Below are positions 1 through 7,893 of a stretch of 27,786 bases of DNA, one piece after another. Source of the stretch: CAYJBH01 sp964371365 (lineage in GTDB: Bacteria > Bacillota > Clostridia > Oscillospirales > Ruminococcaceae); the NCBI GenBank assembly GCA_964371365.1, contig CAYJMO010000015.1, forward strand, positions 1-27,786, written 5' to 3'. The notes under the pieces were generated by a model, which had not been told where the DNA came from, did not search any database, and saw only the letters and a list, made by a program, of their open reading frames with translations. The position numbers and the translations under genes are program-made. Each line of letters opens with the position of its first letter. Within the stretch, counting starts at the first letter, position 1.

Positions 1-33
1 TTCCTTTTAATGAAAAAAACATTCGGTCGGGAT

Positions 34-108
34 GTAGGGGCGAAATCTATATTCGTCCGTATGTTCCCGACAAACCCACTGGACGGGCGGATATGGAATT
101 CGCCCTAC
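34..108. repeat. Imperfect inverted repeat at the glgB 3' end
   Basis: The left arm (34-60, beginning GTAGGGGCGAA) is an imperfect reverse complement of the right arm (81-108, ending TTCGCCCTAC), with about 20 bases between them. Folded, it makes a long G+C-rich hairpin. The right arm contains the TAG stop codon of glgB (bases 107-105 on the minus strand). It looks like a small palindromic interspersed repeat (REP or MITE class), or it may serve as the end structure of the glgB transcript, though no T tract follows. Copy number cannot be judged from one window. Confidence 0.6.
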
Positions 109-1994
109 GCCTTTTTCCTCGTCCTACGTTTAAACATCACACACGCGAGCGGGGGCACCGTCACCGAAATTGCGCTTTTAAAGCCGTGTTGTTCATAACG
201 ATAGCTTTTTTGCACCGTGTTGTGGACACCACTGCCCATATATCGAGCATCATCGGAGTTGAAAATCTCGACATAACTGCCTGCCTTTGGCACCGACATT
301 ATATATCCATGGTGTACCGTCGGCGACATGTTGAGAAGAACAAGAATCTCCTCCTCGAAACCATCGGTGCGGATATAGGTCAGTATCTGGTTATCTCCAT
401 CCTCGTAGTTAAGCCATTTAAAGCCATAAACTCCGTCGTTCTCATGCAGCTCCGGCAGGGTGCGGTAGAGGTTGTTCAGCTCTTTGCAGAAGTCGCTTGT
501 CTGTCGGTGGGACTCGTGAGAAAGATGTCCCCATTCCAGCTGGTCGGCGTAGTTCCATTCATTAAACTGCCCGAACTCACTGCCCATAAACAGCAATTTT
601 TTTCCCGGGTAGGTTATCATATAGCATAAAAACAGCCGCAGATTTGCAAATTTTTGCCAGTAGTCACCCGGCATCTTATTGATGAGTGAGCCTTTGCCGT
701 GCACTACCTCATCGTGTGAGATGGGCAGGATATAGTTCTCACTGAATGCGTACAGGTATGTATTGGTGATAAGGTCGTGATGGTATTTGCGGTAGATGGT
801 CGGGGTCTCGAAGTAGCGCAGGCTGTCGTTCATCCAACCCATGTTCCACTTGAAGTTAAAGCCGAGACCACCGTCATGCACCGGATGGGTAACGCCCGGC
901 CAGCTGGTCGACTCCTCCGCTATCATCATAATTCCGGGGAACGCGCCGAACAGATGTGCGTTGAGCTTGCGGAACAGCGCGACCGCCTCAAGGTTGGCGT
1001 TGCCGCCGTAGCCGTTCGGATTCCAACCGCCCTGCTCTCGGGAGTAGTCGAGATAGAGCATTGCGGCGACCGCGTCGACACGCAGACCGTCTATATGATA
1101 TCGGTCAAACCAAAAGTTCGCCGCCGAGACGAGAAAACTCTCCACCTCGGTCTTGCCGTAGTCAAACTGATGGGTGCCCCAGTCCGGATTCTCGCGCTTG
1201 GTGTGGTCATCGTACTCATAACAAAAACTGCCGTCAAAACGGGAAAGTGCGAACTCATCTTTCGGGAAATGTGCCGGCACCCAGTCCATTATAACGCCGA
1301 TGTCGGCACGATGGAGACGGTCTATCAATCGCATCAGCTCGTCCGGCGTGCCAAAACGAGAGTTGGCGGCGAAGTATCCACTGACCTGATACCCCCACGA
1401 CATATCAAAAGGGAACTCGGTAAGCGGCATAAACTCAACATGGGTATAGTTCATCTCTTTTATGTAACCGATAAGATGGTCGGCAAGGTCGTCATAGCTG
1501 TAAAAGTTGCCGTCCCAATGCTTTTTCCAGGAGGCGGCGTTGAGCTCATAGATATTGATGGGGGATTTATAAACACTGGTTTTAGCGCGATTTTTCATCC
1601 ATTTCCCATCGCCCCAGCTGTAACAGTCCTCAAGGTTAAAAACCTTCGAGGCGGTTTTCGGTCTTGTCTCGCAATGCACGGCGTAGGGGTCTGCCTTATC
1701 GACACGGCGGTCATCCGCTCCTATTATCGCGTATTTGTATGCCGCGAACTCGGTCACGCCCTTAACAAAGCACTCCCAAATGCCTGCCTCGGTAATGCGC
1801 TTCATAGGGTTTTCGGCAAAGCTCCAGTGGTTGAAATCCCCTATGACCGATATCGCCTTTGCACGCGGTGCCCAGACGCGAAAGACCACCCCATCGCCCT
1901 CAATATGAGAGCCGAGGTAGTCATATGCGTTAAAATTTGTCCCCTGATGGAAGAGATAGGGCGCGTAATCGTCTGATATTTTAGCGTTTCTCAT
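105..1994 (-). CDS. glgB: 1,4-alpha-glucan branching enzyme (GH13)
   Basis: Cytoplasmic enzyme that makes alpha-1,6 branches in glycogen by cutting and transferring short alpha-1,4 chains. The 629-residue protein has an N-terminal CBM48-like domain (about 25-115, with VIGDFNHW), a GH13 barrel and a C-terminal all-beta domain. The catalytic set is visible: nucleophile D307 in DGLRVDAV, acid/base E360 in MMIAEES, and H427-D428 in ISHDEVVHG. Length is normal for short-form GlgB. The ATG has AAAGGA about ten bases upstream. It lies 15 bases after folA and so is probably the last gene of a thyA-folA-glgB transcript, an unusual partnership; no other glycogen gene is in view. The stop codon falls inside a palindromic repeat. 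Confidence 0.96.
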   Translation of the reverse strand: MRNAKISDDYAPYLFHQGTNFNAYDYLGSHIEGDGVVFRVWAPRAKAISVIGDFNHWSFAENPMKRITEAGIWECFVKGVTEFAAYKYAIIGADDRRVDKADPYAVHCETRPKTASKVFNLEDCYSWGDGKWMKNRAKTSVYKSPINIYELNAASWKKHWDGNFYSYDDLADHLIGYIKEMNYTHVEFMPLTEFPFDMSWGYQVSGYFAANSRFGTPDELMRLIDRLHRADIGVIMDWVPAHFPKDEFALSRFDGSFCYEYDDHTKRENPDWGTHQFDYGKTEVESFLVSAANFWFDRYHIDGLRVDAVAAMLYLDYSREQGGWNPNGYGGNANLEAVALFRKLNAHLFGAFPGIMMIAEESTSWPGVTHPVHDGGLGFNFKWNMGWMNDSLRYFETPTIYRKYHHDLITNTYLYAFSENYILPISHDEVVHGKGSLINKMPGDYWQKFANLRLFLCYMITYPGKKLLFMGSEFGQFNEWNYADQLEWGHLSHESHRQTSDFCKELNNLYRTLPELHENDGVYGFKWLNYEDGDNQILTYIRTDGFEEEILVLLNMSPTVHHGYIMSVPKAGSYVEIFNSDDARYMGSGVHNTVQKSYRYEQHGFKSAISVTVPPLACVMFKRRTRKKA

Positions 1995-2009
1995 GGGCTG
2001 TTGTTCCTT

Positions 2010-2504
2010 TCAGAGGTTCTTCTCGTATGTGAAAAAATTATACTCTATTCCCTCGTGGATATATGTCGAAGATTTAAAGGTTATACGCCAATCGCTCATC
2101 TCATCAAGATTAGGGAAAAAGGTGTCGGCAGGTTTTATATCGTTAAATCTCGTGACGTACAGTTTGTGACACAGTGGCAACAGGGCACTATATATCTGCT
2201 CGCCACCGATGACAAAAACCTCCTCTTTTGGGTATTTTGCCGTCATCTCTTTGAGCTCGTCTATACTGTTGCAGGTGATGACACCCTCCTCGGCGAAGTT
2301 GACATCGGTGGTCATGACGATATTATTACGCTGTGGGAGCGGTCGACGAGACGGGGGCAGTGACAGGTAGGTTTTGCGCCCCATAATCACCGTTTTATTG
2401 AGGGTTGTATCGCGGAAAAACTGCTGATCCTCCTTGCACCGAAAGAGCAGGTTGTTTTCAAGCCCTATCCCAAAGCGGTCGTCCACCGCAACAATAGCTA
2501 TCAT
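2010..2504 (-). CDS. folA: Dihydrofolate reductase
   Basis: Reduces dihydrofolate to tetrahydrofolate with NADPH, regenerating the folate oxidised by thymidylate synthase. The 164 residues start MIAIVAVDDRFGIG, the usual DHFR strand and Met20-type loop. The catalytic acid is D26 in KEDQQFF, with NADPH-binding segments VIMGRKTYLSLP and VFVIGGEQIYS. The Trp usually found before the catalytic helix (LPW) is replaced by Phe (LLF). Length is typical. Its ATG overlaps the thyA stop codon by four bases, so translation is probably coupled to thyA, whose product creates its substrate. Confidence 0.96.
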   Translation of the reverse strand: MIAIVAVDDRFGIGLENNLLFRCKEDQQFFRDTTLNKTVIMGRKTYLSLPPSRRPLPQRNNIVMTTDVNFAEEGVITCNSIDELKEMTAKYPKEEVFVIGGEQIYSALLPLCHKLYVTRFNDIKPADTFFPNLDEMSDWRITFKSSTYIHEGIEYNFFTYEKNL

Positions 2505-3331
2505 ATCGCCACCTCGATTTTTTCGGAAAACTCGCCAAACTCATAACCCTCGAAAGAGAAATCCTCGATCTTAAAGTCATAAAAATCCTTCACTTCTTTA
2601 TTTATAGCAAAGGCGGGGGCGTCAAAAGAGGGGTTTTCAATCAGGCGCTTTATTATCGGGACATGTCGGTCGTAGATATGCGCGTCGGCGATGACATGCA
2701 ACAGCTCGCCCGGCTCAAATCCGCTCGCCCTCGCGAACATGTGGAGCAGGACGGCGTACTGCAATACGTTCCAGTTGTTGGCGGTGAGCATGTCCTGTGA
2801 GCGTTGATTGAGTATCCCGTTAAGTCGATTTCCGGAAAGGTTGAGCGTTAGGCTGTAGGCACAGGGATAAAGCCCCATCTCGGCAAGGTCGGCGTGGACA
2901 TAGATGTTGGTCATCATTCGTCGACTCGCCGGATTATTTTTAAGGTCAAAAAGCAGGCGGTCGACCTGATCAAACTCTCCCTCGGCATAGCGATGTTTAA
3001 CCCCGAGCTGATAGCCGTAAGCCTTTCCAATGGATCCGTTTTCATCCGCCCAGCTGTCCCAGATGTGGCTCTTAAGGTCCTTTATGTTGTTGGACTTTTT
3101 CTGCCATATCCAAAGAATTTCATCGATGGCGTTTTTGTAGAACATGCGCCGCAGGGTGAGCAGCGGGAACTCGACACTAAGGTCGTAACGGTTGACAAGC
3201 CCGAACAGCTTGACGGTATGTGCCGGTGTGCCGTCCGCCCAACGTGGACGAACCTCACAGTCGGTGTCCCAAACGCCGTTATTGATAATATCCTTGACGT
3301 TGTCGATAAAAATTCTATCCGCAATGCTCAT
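2501..3331 (-). CDS. thyA: Thymidylate synthase (ThyA type)
   Basis: Converts dUMP and methylene-tetrahydrofolate to dTMP and dihydrofolate. The 276 residues carry the catalytic Cys157 in GLYPCAYS, the phosphate-binding Arg pair in PASRRMMTN, the QRSQDM motif, the substrate Asn in NNWNVLQYA, and the DAHIYDRH motif. The residue after the catalytic Cys is Ala, not the His of E. coli-type enzymes, followed by Tyr (PCAY); this appears to be a subgroup feature rather than damage, since all else is intact. First gene of the operon, with AGGAAG ten bases before the ATG and a promoter at 3369-3397. Confidence 0.95.
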   Translation of the reverse strand: MSIADRIFIDNVKDIINNGVWDTDCEVRPRWADGTPAHTVKLFGLVNRYDLSVEFPLLTLRRMFYKNAIDEILWIWQKKSNNIKDLKSHIWDSWADENGSIGKAYGYQLGVKHRYAEGEFDQVDRLLFDLKNNPASRRMMTNIYVHADLAEMGLYPCAYSLTLNLSGNRLNGILNQRSQDMLTANNWNVLQYAVLLHMFARASGFEPGELLHVIADAHIYDRHVPIIKRLIENPSFDAPAFAINKEVKDFYDFKIEDFSFEGYEFGEFSEKIEVAI

Positions 3332-3368
3332 TAAAATGTCTTCCTATAATATATAACTATCCATCATC

Positions 3369-3397
3369 ATTATAATAAAAAGAATGACAAAAAGCAA
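3369..3397 (-). promoter_or_regulatory. Predicted sigma-A promoter of thyA-folA-glgB
   Basis: On the minus strand, -35 TTGCTT (3397-3392), a 17-base spacer and -10 TATAAT (3374-3369). The expected start lies near 3362, giving a leader of about 30 bases before the thyA ATG. Confidence 0.7.
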
Positions 3398-3411
3398 TAG
3401 TTTTGTGCATA

Positions 3412-3444
3412 ATAAAAGAGCGGACATCTCTGCCGCTCTTTTAT
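3412..3444 (-). terminator. Intrinsic terminator after the 88-residue gene
   Basis: The stem ATAAAAGAGCGG pairs perfectly with CCGCTCTTTTAT around a nine-base loop. It lies 27 bases past the stop of the gene at 3472-3738 and ends in a T-rich run in that direction. It separates that gene from the thyA promoter. Confidence 0.8.
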
Positions 3445-3471
3445 CTTTTGTTGATTATTGGGTTTTGTCAA

Positions 3472-3738
3472 CTACTTCTCGCCGAACAGGTTAAATCGCA
3501 TCAGCTTGCCCTCGTCCTCGACGTCGGAGCACTCCAACTTTGCGTTGGAGACAACGCCGCCCTGAATTAGGCTGGTGAAACCAATCAGCTGGCACAATTT
3601 GCTCTTGAGGTTCAGGCGGTCGCCCTCCGGTGTTACCATAAAAACGTCACCCTTACAGCTTGCTATTACCTCAGAAAACTCGCTCATACTTACGTTGCTA
3701 ACATTTACGCCATTATCAAACATCTTCTTCTCTTCCAT
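3472..3738 (-). CDS. Small conserved hypothetical protein (88 aa)
   Basis: Function unknown. The protein is 88 residues with no signal peptide or membrane segment. The central stretch GDRLNLKSKLCQLIGF resembles, from memory, a small clostridial family with the pattern GDRLNLKSKL, sometimes mislabelled poly(A) polymerase; I cannot confirm this here. Two Met codons (residues 1 and 6) could start it; AAGGAG eight bases before the first supports the longer form. It is a single-gene unit with a full-consensus promoter (3836-3864), a leader of about 90 bases holding a 7-bp hairpin (3769-3787), and its own terminator. Such a promoter suggests high expression. Confidence 0.8.
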   Translation of the reverse strand: MEEKKMFDNGVNVSNVSMSEFSEVIASCKGDVFMVTPEGDRLNLKSKLCQLIGFTSLIQGGVVSNAKLECSDVEDEGKLMRFNLFGEK

Positions 3739-3835
3739 CTCTTCTTCTCCTTCTCTAATCGATATGTCAAAAGCGTCTTTCGCTTTTTTAGCTTTATATA
3801 TGTATCTTAGTATAGACTCTTTTGTCTATGGTTAC

Positions 3836-3864
3836 ATTATACACCAGTTTTTCGTCAATGTCAA
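3836..3864 (-). promoter_or_regulatory. Full-consensus promoter of the 88-residue gene
   Basis: On the minus strand, -35 TTGACA (3864-3859), exactly 17 bases, and -10 TATAAT (3841-3836). Both hexamers are perfect sigma-A matches. The leader to the ATG at 3738 is about 90 bases and includes AAAAGCG paired with CGCTTTT (3769-3775 with 3781-3787). Confidence 0.85.
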
Positions 3865-3872
3865 CAAAGAAT

Positions 3873-3970
3873 AAAGCCGAACTTTCGAATTTTTACAAAT
3901 CGCTTTTAGTAAATATGCACAAACGAAAGAGTGATTTTTGTGAGATGTGACAAAAACGGCTTTTCTTTTT
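3873..3970 (+). other. Possible structured RNA or terminator-like fold between divergent promoters
   Basis: Three nested complementary pairs are visible: AAAGCCG with CGGCTTT (3873-3879 with 3957-3963), CTTTCG with CGAAAG (3882-3887 with 3924-3929), and TTTTTGT with ACAAAAA (3935-3941 with 3950-3956). Together they make a three-way junction followed by a T-rich run (3961-3970). A weak plus-strand promoter (TTAGCT, 17 bases, TATAGA at 3788-3816) lies upstream. No RNA family is recognised and chance pairing is possible. Confidence 0.3.
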
Positions 3971-3986
3971 ATCTTTTAAAATCTAA

Positions 3987-4015
3987 TTGCGCAAATGCAC
4001 GATTTATGGTATAAT
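3987..4015 (+). promoter_or_regulatory. Predicted sigma-A promoter of pcrA
   Basis: -35 TTGCGC (3987-3992), a 17-base spacer and -10 TATAAT (4010-4015). The transcript start near 4022 leaves a leader of about 20 bases, so this probably drives pcrA and the genes behind it. Confidence 0.75.
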
Positions 4016-4041
4016 GTCTTAGAATAGAATGAAATAGTAGG

Positions 4042-6282
4042 GTGAATTTGAGAAACTTAAATCAAAAACAACGCGAGGCTGTGGAGCATACCGACGGGCC
4101 TTTGCTTATTATTGCCGGTGCCGGTAGCGGAAAAACCACCGTTTTGGTGGAACGCATAGCCAACATAATCGACGTCAAGGGGGTGCGCCCATATAAAATA
4201 TTGGCGATTACCTTTACCAACAAGGCGGCGGGGGAGCTCAAGGCTCGCCTTTCGAGCCAACTTGGGGAGTTTGGCGGTGATGTGTTTGCCGCGACCTTTC
4301 ACTCCACCTGTGTTTTCTTGTTGCGCAGGTTTGGGGAGCTGCTCGGCTACCCTAAAAACTTCACCATATACGACAGCGATGACCAACTTCGGGTGATAAA
4401 AAACATCTATAAACTCAACGACATCGACAAGGACTTCCTGCCCTACAAGGCGTGCATATCCAAGATCAGCCGTTTTAAGGACAGCCTTCTATCCCCTGCC
4501 GACATCGCTGATACCGCCGATTCATTGACCCATAAAATATACAGTGCCTACCAAAAGGAACTCAAAGCCGCGGGTGCGTTTGACTTTGATGACCTTATCT
4601 ACTTTACCGTTCGGCTGTTGCAACAGCATGACGAGGCGAGGGACTACTGCCACAACCGCTTTGAGTACATAATGGTGGACGAGTTTCAGGATACCAGCAT
4701 CGCACAGTTTGAGCTGGTGTCACTGCTGACCGGCAATCACAACAACCTCTGCGTGGTGGGTGACGACGACCAGAGTATCTACCGTTTTCGTGGTGCGACC
4801 ATCGAGAACATTCTCGGTTTTGAAAAGTACTACCCCGACGCACTTGTGATCAAGTTAGAGCAAAACTACCGCAGCAGCGCAAATATCCTAAATGCCGCCA
4901 ACAGCGTTATCGAGAATAACACCGCTCGAAAGGGCAAGGAACTGTATACCGAGGCGGGTGAGGGAGAAAAACTCAATTTTTACTGTGCCGACGATGAATA
5001 CAATGAGGCGGACAACGTCGCTCGAACGCTCAAAGGACTGTTGGACGCCGGCACAAAATTGTCGGAATGCGCCGTGCTCTATCGCATGAACTCCCAGTCC
5101 GGACCTATAGAGGCACACTGCGCAAGGAGCGGTATACCCTATAAGGTGGTCGGCGGTCTTAAATTCTTTGATCGCAAGGTCATCAAGGACATCCTATCCT
5201 ATCTTGCTGTGCTCACCAACCCGAACGACAACCTGCGCCTTATGCGTATTCTTAACGTTCCGGCGAGGGGGATAGGTGCAACCACCGCCGAGCGTATCTC
5301 CGACATAGCCGCATCATATGACATGAACTGCCTTGAGGTCATAGCGAACGCCGAGGATTATCCGGCACTGGTGCGACCGTCGGCAAAGCTTGCGTCCTTT
5401 TATAATATGTACCGCAGGTTAGAAGCACTAATCACAGATCTCAAACCCTCCGAGGTCTGCTCCGCCGTCATTGAGGACAGCGGCTATATGACCATGTGTA
5501 AAAACAATAAGGAGGAGGGTGAGACCGACATAGAGTATCTCACCCAGCTCGTCTCCATGATAGCGGAGTATGAGGAAAAACACGACGAGGCGACCCTGCT
5601 CGGCTTTTTGGAGGAGGTTGCGCTTTTTACCGATCTTGACAACTATGACGAAAATGCCGACTATATGGTGCTGATGACGGTACACGCCGCCAAAGGTCTT
5701 GAATTTGAAAATGTGTTTTTGGTCGGTCTTGAGGACGGCATCTTCCCGATGGAGGCATCGCGAAACAGCTCGGAGGATTTAGAGGAGGAGCGACGGCTGT
5801 GTTATGTCGCCTTGACACGAGCGAAAAAACGTCTTTTTATCTCGGTCGCCTCAAAACGCTTCTTTTTTGGGCAGACTAAATATAACCGCCCCTCTCGTTT
5901 TATCGGTGAGATACCGGTCGAACTGTTCAGTGAACCGCCCAACCTCGATGGTGCGGCACGTTTTGAGGAGAGGGTGGGGCTCTATGCATCGGCTAAAAGT
6001 CCGAACGGCTCATCCTTTGGTTATGGCGGTGGTTCATACAACAAAACATTCTCGGGAAATGGCGGCTTGAAACAGCCTGTTTCCAAGATGGTGTCACCCA
6101 AAAAGGAGAAAAGTGAGCCGAGCGTCTACAACGTCGGCGACCGTGTCAAGCACAGTGTGTTCGGCGAGGGAGTTGTCAAGACGGTTACACCCCTTTCCGG
6201 CGATTGCATTGTTGAGATTGAGTTCGATAAGGTCGGCGTCAAAAAGACGATGGCAAACTACGCGCCGATGGAAAGGCTGTGA
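4042..6282 (+). CDS. pcrA: ATP-dependent DNA helicase PcrA (UvrD/Rep, SF1A)
   Basis: 3'-to-5' helicase of repair and replication-fork maintenance. The 746 residues carry the SF1A motifs in order: Walker A AGAGSGKT (25-32), ITFTNKAAGELK, Walker B VDEFQDTS (about 212), VGDDDQSIYRFRGA, QNYRSS, TVHAAKGLEFENVFLVGLE and YVALTRAKKRLF. The last 50 residues (VGDRVKHSVFGEGVV onward) are the Tudor-like RNA-polymerase-contacting domain typical of PcrA. Length is normal. The start is uncertain: GTG at 4042 has AGGG almost touching it, whereas in-frame TTG at 4048 has AGGG five bases upstream and is the better-spaced choice. First gene of the tmk-mltG run. Confidence 0.96.
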   Translation: MNLRNLNQKQREAVEHTDGPLLIIAGAGSGKTTVLVERIANIIDVKGVRPYKILAITFTNKAAGELKARLSSQLGEFGGDVFAATFHSTCVFLLRRFGELLGYPKNFTIYDSDDQLRVIKNIYKLNDIDKDFLPYKACISKISRFKDSLLSPADIADTADSLTHKIYSAYQKELKAAGAFDFDDLIYFTVRLLQQHDEARDYCHNRFEYIMVDEFQDTSIAQFELVSLLTGNHNNLCVVGDDDQSIYRFRGATIENILGFEKYYPDALVIKLEQNYRSSANILNAANSVIENNTARKGKELYTEAGEGEKLNFYCADDEYNEADNVARTLKGLLDAGTKLSECAVLYRMNSQSGPIEAHCARSGIPYKVVGGLKFFDRKVIKDILSYLAVLTNPNDNLRLMRILNVPARGIGATTAERISDIAASYDMNCLEVIANAEDYPALVRPSAKLASFYNMYRRLEALITDLKPSEVCSAVIEDSGYMTMCKNNKEEGETDIEYLTQLVSMIAEYEEKHDEATLLGFLEEVALFTDLDNYDENADYMVLMTVHAAKGLEFENVFLVGLEDGIFPMEASRNSSEDLEEERRLCYVALTRAKKRLFISVASKRFFFGQTKYNRPSRFIGEIPVELFSEPPNLDGAARFEERVGLYASAKSPNGSSFGYGGGSYNKTFSGNGGLKQPVSKMVSPKKEKSEPSVYNVGDRVKHSVFGEGVVKTVTPLSGDCIVEIEFDKVGVKKTMANYAPMERL

Positions 6283-6366
6283 GTTTTATTCCTTTTACAC
6301 GGAATGCGTTTAAACTTTGTCACCATGTGACGAACCCGAAAAACATTAAATGGAAATGGACAAAAT

Positions 6367-7026
6367 ATGGGAAAACTATTTGTTATCGACGGGCTTGACG
6401 GCTGTGGCAAGGCGACCCAGACAGAGCTACTCTTGCAGGAACTGCTACGGCGCGGACATAGGGCAAGGAGCATCTCTTTCCCCGACTATGACAGTCTATC
6501 CAGCGGACCGGTGAGGATGTACCTTTCGGGGGAGCTCTCACAGGATGCAAACGAGATAAACGCCTACGCCGCGTCCTCCTTTTTCTCGGTCGACCGCTAT
6601 TGTCGATACATGTCGGACTTTAAAAATTTCTATGATGAGGGTGGTATCGTAATATGTGATAGATACACCACCGCCAATGCGATACATCAGTGCACAAAAC
6701 TGCCACAGGAAAAACACGATATTTTTGTTGACTGGCTGTTTGATTTTGAGTATAATAAAATCGGGATACCAAAACCGGACATGGTCCTCTATCTATCCCT
6801 TTCGGTCGAGCTCAGCTCACGGCTGATGGATAAACGCTATGAGAGCTCCGGTGATCGGGATATACATGAAAAGAACAAGGAACACCAGTATTCTGCATTG
6901 ACAGTTGCAAGATCGCTTGCACATCGCCTCGGTTGGCAGGAGATTGACTGTGAACAGGACGGTGACATTCGTCCACGTGAAGATATTGCGGACGAGATTT
7001 TGAATTTTGTACTAAAACTGATATAG
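6367..7026 (+). CDS. tmk: Thymidylate kinase (dTMP kinase)
   Basis: Phosphorylates dTMP to dTDP, the step after the thymidylate synthase encoded 3 kb away on the other strand. The 219-residue protein has a P-loop GLDGCGKATQ (9-18), the substrate motif SVDRYCR (74-80), the DRY motif VICDRYTTAN (95-104) and a lid region with SGDRDIHEKN. Length and motif order fit the family. No strong Shine-Dalgarno precedes the ATG, and an 84-base gap with a small GTCAC/GTGAC inverted repeat separates it from pcrA. The next gene starts within 20 bases, so it is probably part of one transcript. Confidence 0.92.
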   Translation: MGKLFVIDGLDGCGKATQTELLLQELLRRGHRARSISFPDYDSLSSGPVRMYLSGELSQDANEINAYAASSFFSVDRYCRYMSDFKNFYDEGGIVICDRYTTANAIHQCTKLPQEKHDIFVDWLFDFEYNKIGIPKPDMVLYLSLSVELSSRLMDKRYESSGDRDIHEKNKEHQYSALTVARSLAHRLGWQEIDCEQDGDIRPREDIADEILNFVLKLI

Positions 7027-7044
7027 AAAGGAATGGGCATAAGT

Positions 7045-7875
7045 ATGAACTTCCGCACCGCAGAGCACTCGGAGTCTGTCGACATCCATGAGATACTGCT
7101 CAGCGCAAAAAGTAGCATCAATACCCCGCTCATATTCGATCGACTTTCGACACCGAACAACACCTTTGTGTGCGAGGATGAGGGTAGGATTGCGGCGATA
7201 GCCTGCTTTTTCTCCGTCTCGGCGCAGGGTGCACAGGGCGCTTTTTTATTCTCGCTCGCGACCCATCCGGAATATGAGGGCGAGGTGCTTAGTGAGTTGT
7301 TATCCTACTCCAAAAAAGCACTTTATACACGTGGCGTTTCCTTTCTTGTGTGTAAGTCTATTCCAACCGAGGACAGGTTGTCCTCGATTGTGTCAGAAAA
7401 CGGTTTTTCACCCACATTTCTATTTGAAAGTGCCGAGGTCGCCGCGCTCTCCTCAAATGCCTGTGAGGTGGAGTTTAGCCCTTTCAGCTCGGAACGGTTC
7501 GCATCGCTTCGTGCTCGATATGCCGGCGGCTTTAACCTCACCTTTTCCGCCACCGTCTATGAGGCGCTCGCCGACCACTGGCAGTGCAAAAATGCGGTCA
7601 TCGCCACCACAAACGGTGCATACTGTATCTACTGCAAGGACGAGAGTAGGTTAATTGTCCGTGAGATATTCGCAAGTGATGTATACTCAATCCCGGGGCT
7701 TATAGGTGGGGTAGCCGAGATAGAGGAGGTCGACACCGCCACAGTGCACATAGGGTGTAACACCTCGGTGCCACCCTTCAAATCGGGTGAAGTTCGATAC
7801 TCCTACGGCATGGTCTGCGCACTCTCGCCGGAAATAGATTTCGATAAAATATATATGAATATGATGTTTGATTAA
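7045..7875 (+). CDS. GNAT-like acetyltransferase, substrate unknown
   Basis: About 276 residues. The N-terminal half resembles a GNAT domain: an acceptor-side helix, the strand pair DEGRIAAIACFFS and GAFLFSLATHPEYEG, then a helix in place of the acetyl-CoA pyrophosphate loop (EGEVLSELLSYSKKAL) and SFLVCKSIP. The usual Q/R-x-x-G-x-G/A signature is degenerate, so activity is uncertain. The C-terminal half is not recognised and may be a second, decayed GNAT fold. The start at 7045 is preferred over ATG 7033, because AAAGGA (7027-7032) touches 7033 but sits 12 bases before 7045, much like the 11 bases before the mltG ATG. Lies between tmk and mltG in the same direction. Confidence 0.6.
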   Translation: MNFRTAEHSESVDIHEILLSAKSSINTPLIFDRLSTPNNTFVCEDEGRIAAIACFFSVSAQGAQGAFLFSLATHPEYEGEVLSELLSYSKKALYTRGVSFLVCKSIPTEDRLSSIVSENGFSPTFLFESAEVAALSSNACEVEFSPFSSERFASLRARYAGGFNLTFSATVYEALADHWQCKNAVIATTNGAYCIYCKDESRLIVREIFASDVYSIPGLIGGVAEIEEVDTATVHIGCNTSVPPFKSGEVRYSYGMVCALSPEIDFDKIYMNMMFD

Positions 7876-7893
7876 GAAAGGGTTTTATTTAGT

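Noticed and set aside
777..1976. A 399-codon open frame on the plus strand
   Set aside because: It lies wholly antisense to glgB, which has all catalytic motifs, and its translation resembles no protein family I recognise. It results from codon bias in G+C-rich DNA.
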